Shown piece by piece: positions 7,223-13,842 of a DNA stretch of 16,061 nucleotides (within the stretch, counting starts at the first letter, position 1; each line of letters starts with the position of its first letter). The position numbers and the translations under genes are program-made. Source of the DNA: CAYOBW01 sp964402115. Its GTDB lineage: Bacteria; Verrucomicrobiota; Kiritimatiellia; UBA8416; CAYOBW01. The stretch lies in the NCBI GenBank assembly GCA_964402115.1, contig CAYOBW010000160.1, positions 1 through 16,061 of the forward strand, given 5' to 3'. The notes beneath the pieces were generated by a model. It was not told the DNA's origin. It made no database searches and saw only the letters and a program-made list of their open reading frames with translations.

Positions 7223-7265
7223 TCCAGGCGCCGGAAACGGGCAACCCATTGGGATGTGAGGCACC

Positions 7266-8102
7266 ATGACGCAGACAGGCCGAAGGTGTTGGCTGGCAGG
7301 ACTTCTGGTCGTATTGACAGGCAGTTTCGCGGCCATGGCCGCGGAGGATCGGCCTTTCGATCCGCTCTTCTACGTAAAGGACATTAGAGGTCCGTGCTTG
7401 GTAGCGCCCCCCGGCAGCACCCAGTCGGTGAGCGTGGTCCGCGATCACGCTTTCCCTTATGGCTCGCACATCAACCTGCCCACGAATGCGGGCGCCGTGG
7501 TCATGTTCGCGCCGGAAACCTATTGTATCCTGACCAATAACGCGGAGGCCACGATGGAAGCCCCGCGAGACAATCGGCGCGTCGTCCGGTTGCACGCAGG
7601 CATGTGCACGACGACGGTCGAGGAGAACCTCCGGCCCGCCAAGGAGTTCGCGGTGACAACTGTAACGGGTGTGTCTGCCAGCCCCGTCAGCAACCGTTTC
7701 AGCGTCACCGTGTCGCCTGACCCGGAAGGAGAAACCGTTCTGGTGGCGAGCGAGGGCGGCATCGTGGGCGTGACAGGGCCGCACTTTGCGGTGCTCAGCA
7801 TGACCCGTGACGACGCCGTAACCGTGCGCACAAGCCGCGACGGGACTTTTACGCGGCTGACCGCTACGCGAGGCGCCGTGGATGTCACCACGAAGGACAA
7901 CGCCGGCGGCACCAAGGTCATCCCGCTCAAACCCGGCCAGAGCCTCAAGATCTGGGCGCAGAAGATCGGCGATACCGGCAAACTGGCGGTCCGCATTCTG
8001 GGCACCACGCCGGAGGGGCTCCTGCTCTCCGACACCAAGCAGTCCACATCGACGGTAGTTGCCTATACGGAGGATGCGAAGTCGTCAACGGAATCACAGT
8101 GA
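7266..8102 (+). CDS. Secreted FecR-like domain protein
   Basis: This 278-residue protein starts with a clear Sec signal peptide: basic MTQTGRR, the hydrophobic core WLAGLLVVLTGSF, and probable cleavage after AMA near residue 25. The mature part is rich in beta-forming residues and resembles stand-alone FecR domains, with a Val-rich strand (GSTQSVSVVRDHAFPYGSHI), then TNAGAVVMFAPETYCIL and VVRLHAGMCTTTV, followed by a second similar set (GETVLVASEGGIVGVTGP, FTRLTATRGAVDVTT, IPLKPGQSLKIW). Classical FecR is a membrane anti-sigma regulator paired with an ECF sigma gene. No such sigma gene is adjacent and there is no N-terminal cytoplasmic domain, so this looks like a periplasmic or surface protein instead. 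GAGG upstream serves as ribosome binding site. It precedes the poly-threonine protein by 64 bases and is likely co-transcribed with it. The FecR resemblance is by pattern, not by a search. Confidence 0.7.
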   Translation: MTQTGRRCWLAGLLVVLTGSFAAMAAEDRPFDPLFYVKDIRGPCLVAPPGSTQSVSVVRDHAFPYGSHINLPTNAGAVVMFAPETYCILTNNAEATMEAPRDNRRVVRLHAGMCTTTVEENLRPAKEFAVTTVTGVSASPVSNRFSVTVSPDPEGETVLVASEGGIVGVTGPHFAVLSMTRDDAVTVRTSRDGTFTRLTATRGAVDVTTKDNAGGTKVIPLKPGQSLKIWAQKIGDTGKLAVRILGTTPEGLLLSDTKQSTSTVVAYTEDAKSSTESQ

Positions 8103-8166
8103 GGGTTGCATGGCCGGCTTCCGCGGTTCAAGACCCGGCCGAGACAGGGAACAGAGGAGGATAAGG

Positions 8167-8805
8167 ATGAAGAGCAGGCAGAAAAATCACGGCATGATAG
8201 CGGGGGCGGCCTTGGCGCTCCTGACCTGTCTGCAACTGACCTACGCCGAACCGCCCACGACCGAGCAGTTGAGCAAGTGCGCAGCGGATCCTCAGGCGCT
8301 GGTCGCGATGATCAAGGGGAAGAGCGCACAGGAGATCGCCGATTTCACGGCGGCGGTCATGAAGCATGTGCTGGGCAGCGGGACGTCCGAGAGCCAGAGT
8401 AAGAACCCCTTCGCCATCTTCACGGGACTCGCCGTGGGCGCAGCCGGTCCCGCAGGGGCAACCGTTGCGGCCGCGCTGGTACGAGCTGCCGGGCCCGCCC
8501 AGGAGGCGAACGTCGTGGCCGCCGCGAAAATCGCCGCTGGCATTTCCGGCGGGGCGAATGCGGGCGCCATTGCCCAGGCCGCCGTGGACGCGGCTACGGA
8601 TAAGACCAGGGCCAAGGCCGCCGCGGCGAACCCAAGCCAGCAACTGGGTGTCGTGCTGTCATGGCGCGTGGAAGGCGCCGTCAATCGCATGCTCAGCGGC
8701 GAGCAGCGCCGCAAACGCGGAACAACCACCACCACGACCACCACGACGACCACCACGACAACCACCACACTTCCGCCCGACGCCACCCCGGTTGGGAAGC
8801 GCTGA
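8167..8805 (+). CDS. Secreted Ala/Gly-rich protein with 16-threonine tail
   Basis: I do not recognise this 212-residue protein. It begins with a signal peptide (MKSRQKNHGMIAGAALALLT, cleavage probably after TYA near residue 27). A short helical segment follows (TEQLSKCAADPQALVAMIKG, then IADFTAAVMKHVLG). A long Ala/Gly-rich region then runs from about 90 to 160 (for example GAAGPAGATVAAALVRAAGP and GANAGAIAQAAVDAATDKT). The C-terminus holds a basic patch (RRKRG), 16 consecutive threonines (residues 186-201) and the end LPPDATPVGKR. Poly-threonine stretches in exported proteins are often linkers or O-glycosylation sites. The start at 8167 is fixed by a strong ribosome binding site (GAGGAGG, 8154-8160) six bases upstream; an upstream in-frame extension exists but would overlap the previous gene and lack the signal peptide position. 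A hairpin-forming repeat (8112-8117 with 8135-8140) lies in the gap before it. Confidence 0.8.
   Translation: MKSRQKNHGMIAGAALALLTCLQLTYAEPPTTEQLSKCAADPQALVAMIKGKSAQEIADFTAAVMKHVLGSGTSESQSKNPFAIFTGLAVGAAGPAGATVAAALVRAAGPAQEANVVAAAKIAAGISGGANAGAIAQAAVDAATDKTRAKAAAANPSQQLGVVLSWRVEGAVNRMLSGEQRRKRGTTTTTTTTTTTTTTTTLPPDATPVGKR
8722..8769 (+). repeat. ACN trinucleotide tract encoding 16 threonines
   Basis: Sixteen consecutive Thr codons are made of nine ACC, four ACG and three ACA, with no ACT. The ACCACCACG unit recurs imperfectly. The tract is prone to slippage in units of three bases, which would change the number of threonines without shifting the frame. Confidence 0.9.
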
Positions 8806-8830
8806 GCGTGGAGGAAGAACGGATAGCTTG

Positions 8831-8867
8831 ACGCATCCCGCGACCCAGTCGCGGGGTGCGTTTTTTT
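8831..8867 (+). terminator. Intrinsic terminator after the poly-threonine gene
   Basis: A 12-base-pair stem (8832-8843 CGCATCCCGCGA with 8849-8860) contains one U-G wobble, has a five-base loop CCCAG, and is followed directly by seven T residues (8861-8867). It is a textbook Rho-independent terminator. It sits 25 bases after the stop of the poly-threonine gene and ends only 15 bases before the start codon of the next gene on the same strand. Confidence 0.92.
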
Positions 8868-8882
8868 GAACGGGAGCCAGTC

Positions 8883-10568
8883 ATGCTTTTCATTTCACGC
8901 TTTCACCAGATTGTCCGTAACAAGATCCTTTGGGGCGCCTTCGCCATCGTGGTCTGCGCCTCATTTGCCCTATCGGGCTACAGCATGCGCGGCTGCCGCG
9001 ATGCCGCTGCCACGAATGCCGAGGGACGCCTGTTCGGCGAAGCGGTGCCGCCTCAGGAGTACCGCCAGGCCCGCTACTTCGAGTTCGGGCTGCGCGGCAT
9101 CACACCCCGGGATGGCAACGAGCAGGAGTTCCGCCGGATGGCATGGAAGCGGTTGGCCACCCTGCGTATGGCACGCCGACTGGGTCTGACTTTCAGCGAT
9201 GACGTGGTGGCGCGCGCCATTCAGAACGACCCCACGTTCCAGGCCAATGGCGCGTTCGACGAGCAGCGCTACCGGCAGGTCGTGGAATCCAATCTCCGTA
9301 TCGGTGTGTCCGAGTTCGAGGAGTACGTACGTCAGGATCTTGCGCTTCGGACGTCCGCCAGCGTGCTCAGTTCGGCTGTCTGGGCCGCGCCGTACGAGAT
9401 CAAGGAGCGTCTCGACAGCCTGACCGACCAGTTCACCGCGCAGTACGTCGTCCTGACAACCAACGCCTTTGCCCGGGATGTGACGGCGAGCAACGCAACG
9501 GTTCAGACCTACTACGACCTGCACAAGCAGGAGTTCACCGTCCCCGCGAAAATGCGTGTGCGCTACGTGGCGTTTTCCACGGCCGACAGGGAGGCGTCCA
9601 TACAGGTCTCCGATGAAGCCGTCCGGGAGTACTACACCAACAACCTCTCGGACTATACGACGATCGAAACCAACGGGATGGAAACCCTGACAGCGCTGGA
9701 CAAGGTGCGCGAAGGCATCGTCACAAAACTGCGCCGCGAGCAAGCCCAGACCCAGACCGAGGAGCAGGCCAGCGCATTCACGCTGCTCCTCGATCCCCAC
9801 CGCCGCGCCCGCGCGGGCGGCACGGCGATGACGTTCGACGCGGCCGCGGCGGCCCAGCCGTGTGCCGTGCATACGACCGACTGGTTCACGGCCACCGAGC
9901 CGCCAGCGGCCCTGCGGGTCGACGCTGCGTTCTGCCGCTCGGCGTTCGCGCTCGAGGATGACAAGGAGAACTGCTTCAGCGAGCCCGTCGCGGGCAGCAA
10001 CGCCGTCTACGTGCTGGCCTGGCACGAGCGCAAGCCCGAGTACGTGCCCGACCTGGACGAAGTTCGCGCGAAAGTCGTGCCGCTGGCCAACGCCGAGGCC
10101 CGCCAGGCTGTCCTGCGCCAGAAGGCTGGCGAGGTGCATGGCGCCGTGCTGAAGGCGCTGGCCGCCAATCGGACCTTCAAGGACGCGGTGAAGGACTTCG
10201 GCCTGAACGTGTCAACGACCGCGACGTTCACCGTCTACGAGGGACTGGGCGAGACCGTGACCAACGGCCACGCCATTGCCCAGCAGATCGTCAACCTCGG
10301 CGCGGGCGAAGTTTCTGAACCGGCTGCGCTCGGCAACGATATGCTCATCGTATACGCGGCCAGCCGCCAACCCGGGGACATCGCCGCGGCCGCCGCCCTG
10401 CGCCCGCAGTTGGTCGATACGCTGGACCGCTACCAGTCCGGCACTCTTTTCAACCAGTGGGGCGACTACCTGCTGGCGACGGCGAAGTTCGAGGACCTCC
10501 GGGCTTTGACGGATGGTGGCGGAGACACCCCGACGCCTGCGACTCCGGACCGCGAGGGTGACTGGTAA
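8883..10568 (+). CDS. Membrane-anchored SurA/PpiD-like periplasmic chaperone
   Basis: This 561-residue protein has one N-terminal membrane helix (about 15-33, ILWGAFAIVVCASFALSGY) preceded by basic residues, placing the bulk in the periplasm as in PpiD. A SurA/PpiD-type N-terminal chaperone domain follows (about 40-190), with the hallmark NGAFDEQRYRQVVESN (122-137) after a Leu/Arg-rich helix (MAWKRLATLRMARRLG). The C-terminal part has PpiD-like elements (VPDLDEVRAKVVPLANAEARQ, LGAGEVSEPAALGNDMLIVYAASRQPGD). I cannot find the conserved parvulin core (SxDxxxxxGGdLG), so isomerase activity is doubtful and a holdase function is likelier. The ATG at 8883 is chosen because GGGAG lies six bases upstream; an alternative GTG at 8856 falls inside the terminator stem. 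The tail is a Gly/Thr/Pro/Asp-rich stretch. It probably assists folding of exported proteins. Confidence 0.83.
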   Translation: MLFISRFHQIVRNKILWGAFAIVVCASFALSGYSMRGCRDAAATNAEGRLFGEAVPPQEYRQARYFEFGLRGITPRDGNEQEFRRMAWKRLATLRMARRLGLTFSDDVVARAIQNDPTFQANGAFDEQRYRQVVESNLRIGVSEFEEYVRQDLALRTSASVLSSAVWAAPYEIKERLDSLTDQFTAQYVVLTTNAFARDVTASNATVQTYYDLHKQEFTVPAKMRVRYVAFSTADREASIQVSDEAVREYYTNNLSDYTTIETNGMETLTALDKVREGIVTKLRREQAQTQTEEQASAFTLLLDPHRRARAGGTAMTFDAAAAAQPCAVHTTDWFTATEPPAALRVDAAFCRSAFALEDDKENCFSEPVAGSNAVYVLAWHERKPEYVPDLDEVRAKVVPLANAEARQAVLRQKAGEVHGAVLKALAANRTFKDAVKDFGLNVSTTATFTVYEGLGETVTNGHAIAQQIVNLGAGEVSEPAALGNDMLIVYAASRQPGDIAAAAALRPQLVDTLDRYQSGTLFNQWGDYLLATAKFEDLRALTDGGGDTPTPATPDREGDW

Positions 10569-10625
10569 CGACGGATCGGAAGCCCCGGCCAACCGCGGTC
10601 TGGCCAGGTGGTGAGCGAGATTCCG

Positions 10626-11438
10626 ATGGCGACGTTCCACATACGTGGCACACGCGGAAACCGACCCGTAACGGGTACGGCTGTTGTCCGTTTCGGCGGC
10701 GACACGACCTGTTATTCCGTCGATACGGACGACGGGCAGCTGATCATTGACGCCGGCACGGGCATTACCCACACCATACCTTTCCCGGACGAGCCACGCG
10801 GCCACGCCAGCATCACGTTGCTGTTCACCCATTTCCATCTGGACCACGTCATCGGGCTACCGATGTATGCGCCCCTGTATCACAAGGGTAACGACGTGCG
10901 GATCATGGCAAGGCCGCGCCCGGGTCAGGACTGGCGCGCCACGCTGCGGACGGTGATGGGGCGCCCGCTTTGGCCGGTGGGCTTGGACGATGCCGGTGCG
11001 CGGATCGCTTACGACGACCTGTGCACAGAGACACTCCAGATCGCCAATCTTCGCATCCAGGCGTTCGAAGTCCCCCACCCACAGGGTTGCCTGGCCTTCC
11101 GGCTGGAACTGCCCGCCCTATCCATCGTCGTGGCCACGGATACCGAGTACGCGTCGGATGCAATCGACCCGGCTTTCGTGGACTTCTGCCGGGGAGCCGA
11201 CGCCTTGATCATGGATGCGCAGTTCACCGAGGGCGAGTATGCGCGGCACCGCGGCTGGGGCCACAGCTCCTGGCTCACGGCGACAACCGTCGCCAACCGC
11301 GCCGCCGTGGGACGCCTTCTTCTGACACATCACGCCCCCAAGCACACGGACGCGGACATCGACACGCTGCTGGCGGCCGCCCGCAGGCAGTTCGCCCGCA
11401 CGGAGGCGGCCAGCACGAACATGGCGGTCGAAGGCTAG
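10626..11438 (+). CDS. MBL-fold metallo-hydrolase
   Basis: This 270-residue cytoplasmic protein belongs to the metallo-beta-lactamase fold group with the N-terminal pattern GTRGNRPVTGTAVVRFGGDTTCYSV. The metal site HFHLDH is at 69-74 after LLFT, preceded by LIIDAGTGI. Later blocks are PHPQGCLAFRLE, VVATDTEY (metal-bridging Asp), LIMDAQFTEGEY, WGHSSW and LTHHAPKHTD, the last supplying the final histidine. This subfamily includes phosphodiesterase-like enzymes, often fused to or near signalling genes; the substrate is not evident here. The ATG at 10626 is preferred over the in-frame GTG codons at 10608/10611, because AGGTGGTGAG (10606-10615) can act as its ribosome binding site. It begins 57 bases after the PpiD-like gene and 55 bases before the second MBL gene, and may share their transcript. 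Confidence 0.87.
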   Translation: MATFHIRGTRGNRPVTGTAVVRFGGDTTCYSVDTDDGQLIIDAGTGITHTIPFPDEPRGHASITLLFTHFHLDHVIGLPMYAPLYHKGNDVRIMARPRPGQDWRATLRTVMGRPLWPVGLDDAGARIAYDDLCTETLQIANLRIQAFEVPHPQGCLAFRLELPALSIVVATDTEYASDAIDPAFVDFCRGADALIMDAQFTEGEYARHRGWGHSSWLTATTVANRAAVGRLLLTHHAPKHTDADIDTLLAAARRQFARTEAASTNMAVEG

Positions 11439-11493
11439 ACGCTGAGTTGCGGCTTGCACTTGTCGGCCCGACACCTTAGGTTTGAACCCTGTC

Positions 11494-12165
11494 ATGCAAA
11501 TAGAAACCGTTATTGTCGGCGAATTCCAGGTCAACTGTTTTATCGTCTGGGGACCGACGCGCGAGGCTCTGGTTATTGACCCGGGACACGAGGCGGACCG
11601 GATCGCTGCCATGCTGGACCGGCATGGGCTGCGTGTCGCCGCCTACTTGCTGACCCACGGCCACATGGACCACGTGTCGGCCCTCGCGGAGTTGCACGCC
11701 CGCCACCCTGCACCCATCTCCATGCATGCCGCCGACGCCCGTTGGGCCTTCGGACCGGACAACGCCATGTTGCCCTTCTACGATGTGCCGCGCAATCCCG
11801 GCCGGATTGACCGCCTGATCGAGGACGGGCAGTCCCAGCAGGACGGCGGCCTGACTTATGGCGTACTCGGTACGCCCGGCCACACGCCAGGCAGCGTCTG
11901 TTTCCTGTTCGAGGAAGGGCGCGCGCTGTTCACCGGCGACACCCTGTTCGCGGGGTCCGTGGGTCGCACCGACCTGCCCGGCGGCAACCCCCGTACCCAG
12001 CAGGCCTCGCTGCGTGCCCTGGCCCAGTTGCCCGACGACCTGCTCATCCACGCGGGACACGGCCCAGTCACGGACATGCTGACCGAGAAGCGCACGAATT
12101 ACTTCCTGCAACGGCTCTCCACCCCGGTCGAGCGGACCGCCGCCCCGCGGAGTCAGCGGCCATGA
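11494..12165 (+). CDS. Glyoxalase II-like MBL-fold hydrolase
   Basis: This 223-residue protein resembles the hydroxyacylglutathione hydrolase-like (GloB/YcbL) branch of the MBL fold. The start MQIETVIVGEFQVNCFIV is typical of that group. The metal motif is THGHMDH (54-60). GTPGHTPGSVCF, FTGDTLFAGSVGRTDLPGG and IHAGHGPVT supply the remaining ligands, so all expected metal-binding residues are present. It is shorter than true glyoxalase II because it lacks the C-terminal glutathione-binding domain, so the thioester substrate is uncertain. The ATG at 11494 is preferred over an upstream TTG at 11482 on family alignment; the ribosome binding site is weak in both cases. The stop codon overlaps the start of the next gene (ATGA at 12162-12165), implying translational coupling. 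A link to the DJ-1-family protein through methylglyoxal detoxification is possible but speculative. Confidence 0.88.
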   Translation: MQIETVIVGEFQVNCFIVWGPTREALVIDPGHEADRIAAMLDRHGLRVAAYLLTHGHMDHVSALAELHARHPAPISMHAADARWAFGPDNAMLPFYDVPRNPGRIDRLIEDGQSQQDGGLTYGVLGTPGHTPGSVCFLFEEGRALFTGDTLFAGSVGRTDLPGGNPRTQQASLRALAQLPDDLLIHAGHGPVTDMLTEKRTNYFLQRLSTPVERTAAPRSQRP

Positions 12166-12617
12166 GCGACGCTGTGTTCGAAATCAACACCCCCGGCATC
12201 GACGTCACGCAGGTCGTGGCGCGCATCCAGGCAGCCGTGGCTGAGAAGCGAGCCCAGGGGCTCTATGCCGATGCTCGCGTGGCCCGCGCCGAACGCACGA
12301 ACCTCGCCAGCCTGCGCAACGAGGACGGCTTTCTCTCGTTCTACCTCGAGAGTCTGCGTGACGCCGTGTTCGTGGACATCAACGATTTCGCGATCGTCGA
12401 ACAACGCGCACGTTTCACGCGCCTGCTGGTTGCGTTCAAACAAATGCTCTGGAAGATGCTCAAGTTCTATACGTACCGGCTCTGGTCGCAGCAGAACCAG
12501 GTCAATGGCCTGATCCTGTCGGCCGTTGACGCCGTCGAGGCACGCCACCGCGAGAAATTGGAGAAACTGGAGGCGCGCGTGGCGGAACTGGAAGCCCGCG
12601 TGGCCGTGCCAAAGTAG
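12162..12617 (+). CDS. Small helical/coiled-coil protein, resembles methyltransferase-associated N-terminal domain
   Basis: This is a 151-residue, almost wholly helical protein. It starts NTPGIDVTQVVARIQAAVAEKRAQG, continues with a middle helical part, then a block WKMLKFYTYRLWSQQNQVNGLIL, and ends in a heptad-like coiled coil (about 124-148, KLEKLEARVAELEARV). The opening I-D-V-x-x-V-x-x-I and the W-x-x-x-x-x-x-x-Q-Q-N-x-x-N block recall the N-terminal helical domain found in some polysaccharide-cluster methyltransferases and glycosyltransferases. Here it stands alone without a catalytic domain. That resemblance comes from memory of the family pattern. Translation is coupled to the preceding GloB-like gene by the ATGA overlap, and the glycosyltransferase starts 14 bases downstream. 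It may be a scaffold or partner for the glycosyltransferase. No enzymatic function can be assigned. Confidence 0.75.
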   Translation: MSDAVFEINTPGIDVTQVVARIQAAVAEKRAQGLYADARVARAERTNLASLRNEDGFLSFYLESLRDAVFVDINDFAIVEQRARFTRLLVAFKQMLWKMLKFYTYRLWSQQNQVNGLILSAVDAVEARHREKLEKLEARVAELEARVAVPK

Positions 12618-12631
12618 GACGGGACGGTCGC

Positions 12632-13807
12632 ATGGACGCGCAACGCCTGGCTTTCGTCTGCCCCCGCTACGCCTCAGGGCCCACGGTCGGTGGCGCGGAA
12701 ACGCTGCTGAAACAACTGGCGCTGCAAGCGGTCGCCGCGGGCCTCGATGTCACGTTCCTGACCACCTGTGCGCGCAACCACTTCACCTGGGAGAACGAGA
12801 TTCCAGCCGGCCGGCGGGTCGTGGATGGCCTGACCGTGCACTTCTTCCCGGTGGATACGGATCGCGATGTGCCCCGCTTCCTGCGGCTGCAGGAGGCTAT
12901 CGGCCGGGGTCGCCCCCTGGCGCGCGAGGAGGAACTCGCCTGGCTGCGCCACAGCGTCAACAGCACGGCCCTGTGTGAACACCTGCGGCTGGCGGGCGCC
13001 AGCTACGACCGCATCGTGGCTGGCCCCTACCTTTTCGGCCTGACCTATCACGCGAGCCAGATCGCCCCGGACCACACGCTCCTGGCGCCCTGCCTGCACG
13101 ACGAACCTTTCGCCCGCGTCGGCGTCCTGCAGGCGTTGTTCAACCAAGTGCGAGGCATCCTGTTCAACGCGGAGCCGGAACGCGAGCTGGCCGTGCGTTT
13201 GTTCGGCCTGCAAGGCGTACGGCAGTCTGTCGTGGGCATGGGGCTCGACCCCTTCGCTGCAGATCCGGCGGCCTTCGACCGCCAGCACCCCGGCTGGGGC
13301 GCCTACCTGATGTACGCCGGTCGCCGGGAGCCGCTCAAGGGCACGCCCCTGTTGCTGGACTATCTGGAGGCGTTCCGCTCCCGCACGGCACGCGACGTCA
13401 AGCTGGTGCTGACCGGGTCAGGTCCGATCGACCCCCCGGCGGCGCTTGCGGACCAGGTGCTCGACCTGGGCTTCGTTAGCGAGGAGGAGAAGCAGCAGGC
13501 CATGGCCGGTGCTCTCGCCTTCTGTCATCCGTCCGTCAACGAGAGTCTGGGCATCGTCCTTCTGGAGGCGTGGCTGGCCGGCGCCCCCGCGCTTGTGCAC
13601 GGAGGCGGTGCGGTGCTGCCCGACCACTGCCGGCGGAGCGGCGGGGGGCTCTGGTTCACGAACTACGGCGAGTTCGAGGAGGAGCTCCTGCTGCTGCTGG
13701 ATCAGCCCGCCCTGCGCCGGCAGTTGGGACAGTCCGGCTGCGCTTACGTACGGCGCGAGTACGCCTGGCCCGTCATCCGTCAGCGCCTGCTCACCGCACT
13801 GGCCTGA
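12632..13807 (+). CDS. Family 4 glycosyltransferase
   Basis: This 391-residue protein has GT-B-fold, family GT4 features. The N-terminal acceptor domain opens with RLAFVCPRYASGPTVGGAET, containing the glycine-rich GGAE turn. The C-terminal nucleotide-sugar domain has YLMYAGRREPLKGTPLLL (the G-R-x-x-x-x-K-G block), VKLVLTGSG, LGFVSEEEKQQAMAGALAFCHPS, and NESLGIVLLEAWLAGAPAL, which carries the two glutamates of the E-x7-E motif. Such enzymes transfer a sugar from a nucleotide donor to a growing glycan, at the inner face of the cytoplasmic membrane. Donor and acceptor cannot be read from sequence. It lies 14 bases after the coiled-coil gene and is the last gene of the plus-strand series. The methyltransferase on the opposite strand is 35 bases away, tail to tail. 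Confidence 0.9.
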   Translation: MDAQRLAFVCPRYASGPTVGGAETLLKQLALQAVAAGLDVTFLTTCARNHFTWENEIPAGRRVVDGLTVHFFPVDTDRDVPRFLRLQEAIGRGRPLAREEELAWLRHSVNSTALCEHLRLAGASYDRIVAGPYLFGLTYHASQIAPDHTLLAPCLHDEPFARVGVLQALFNQVRGILFNAEPERELAVRLFGLQGVRQSVVGMGLDPFAADPAAFDRQHPGWGAYLMYAGRREPLKGTPLLLDYLEAFRSRTARDVKLVLTGSGPIDPPAALADQVLDLGFVSEEEKQQAMAGALAFCHPSVNESLGIVLLEAWLAGAPALVHGGGAVLPDHCRRSGGGLWFTNYGEFEEELLLLLDQPALRRQLGQSGCAYVRREYAWPVIRQRLLTALA

Positions 13808-13842
13808 CCCGGCACGCCAGCCGGCCGCACGCAGGGACCCCG

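Larger units (their letters stand above)
6845..7265. other. 421-base divergent intergenic region (rpoD / FecR-like gene)
   Basis: This region holds the upstream sequences of both divergent genes. The rpoD-proximal part (6845-7020) is GC-rich and shows no convincing open frame or RNA gene. An AT-richer strip (about 7021-7100) is the likely core regulatory area. On the minus strand, a weak promoter-like pair, TTAACT and TATTTC (plus-strand 7050-7055 and 7026-7031, 18-base spacing), could serve rpoD with a leader of about 180 bases; I give this low weight. The plus-strand promoter and structured leader are listed separately. Confidence 0.5.

Noticed and set aside
7266..8102. FecR-like protein as an anti-sigma regulator of a FecI-type system.
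   Set aside because: No ECF sigma gene or TonB-dependent receptor is in the window, and the protein has a cleavable-looking signal peptide rather than a cytoplasmic anti-sigma domain.
8059..8166. In-frame upstream extension of the poly-threonine protein.
   Set aside because: It would overlap the FecR-like gene, bury the signal peptide, and ignore the strong ribosome binding site placed six bases before the ATG at 8167.
8970..10139. A 389-codon open frame on the minus strand opposite the PpiD-like gene.
   Set aside because: No ribosome binding site or recognisable domain; it is explained by the third-position GC of the sense gene.
13809..13824. Short inverted repeat (CCGGC, six-base loop, GCCGG) between the convergent GT4 and methyltransferase genes as a terminator.
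   Set aside because: Only five base pairs and no T-run on either strand; expected by chance in such GC-rich sequence.
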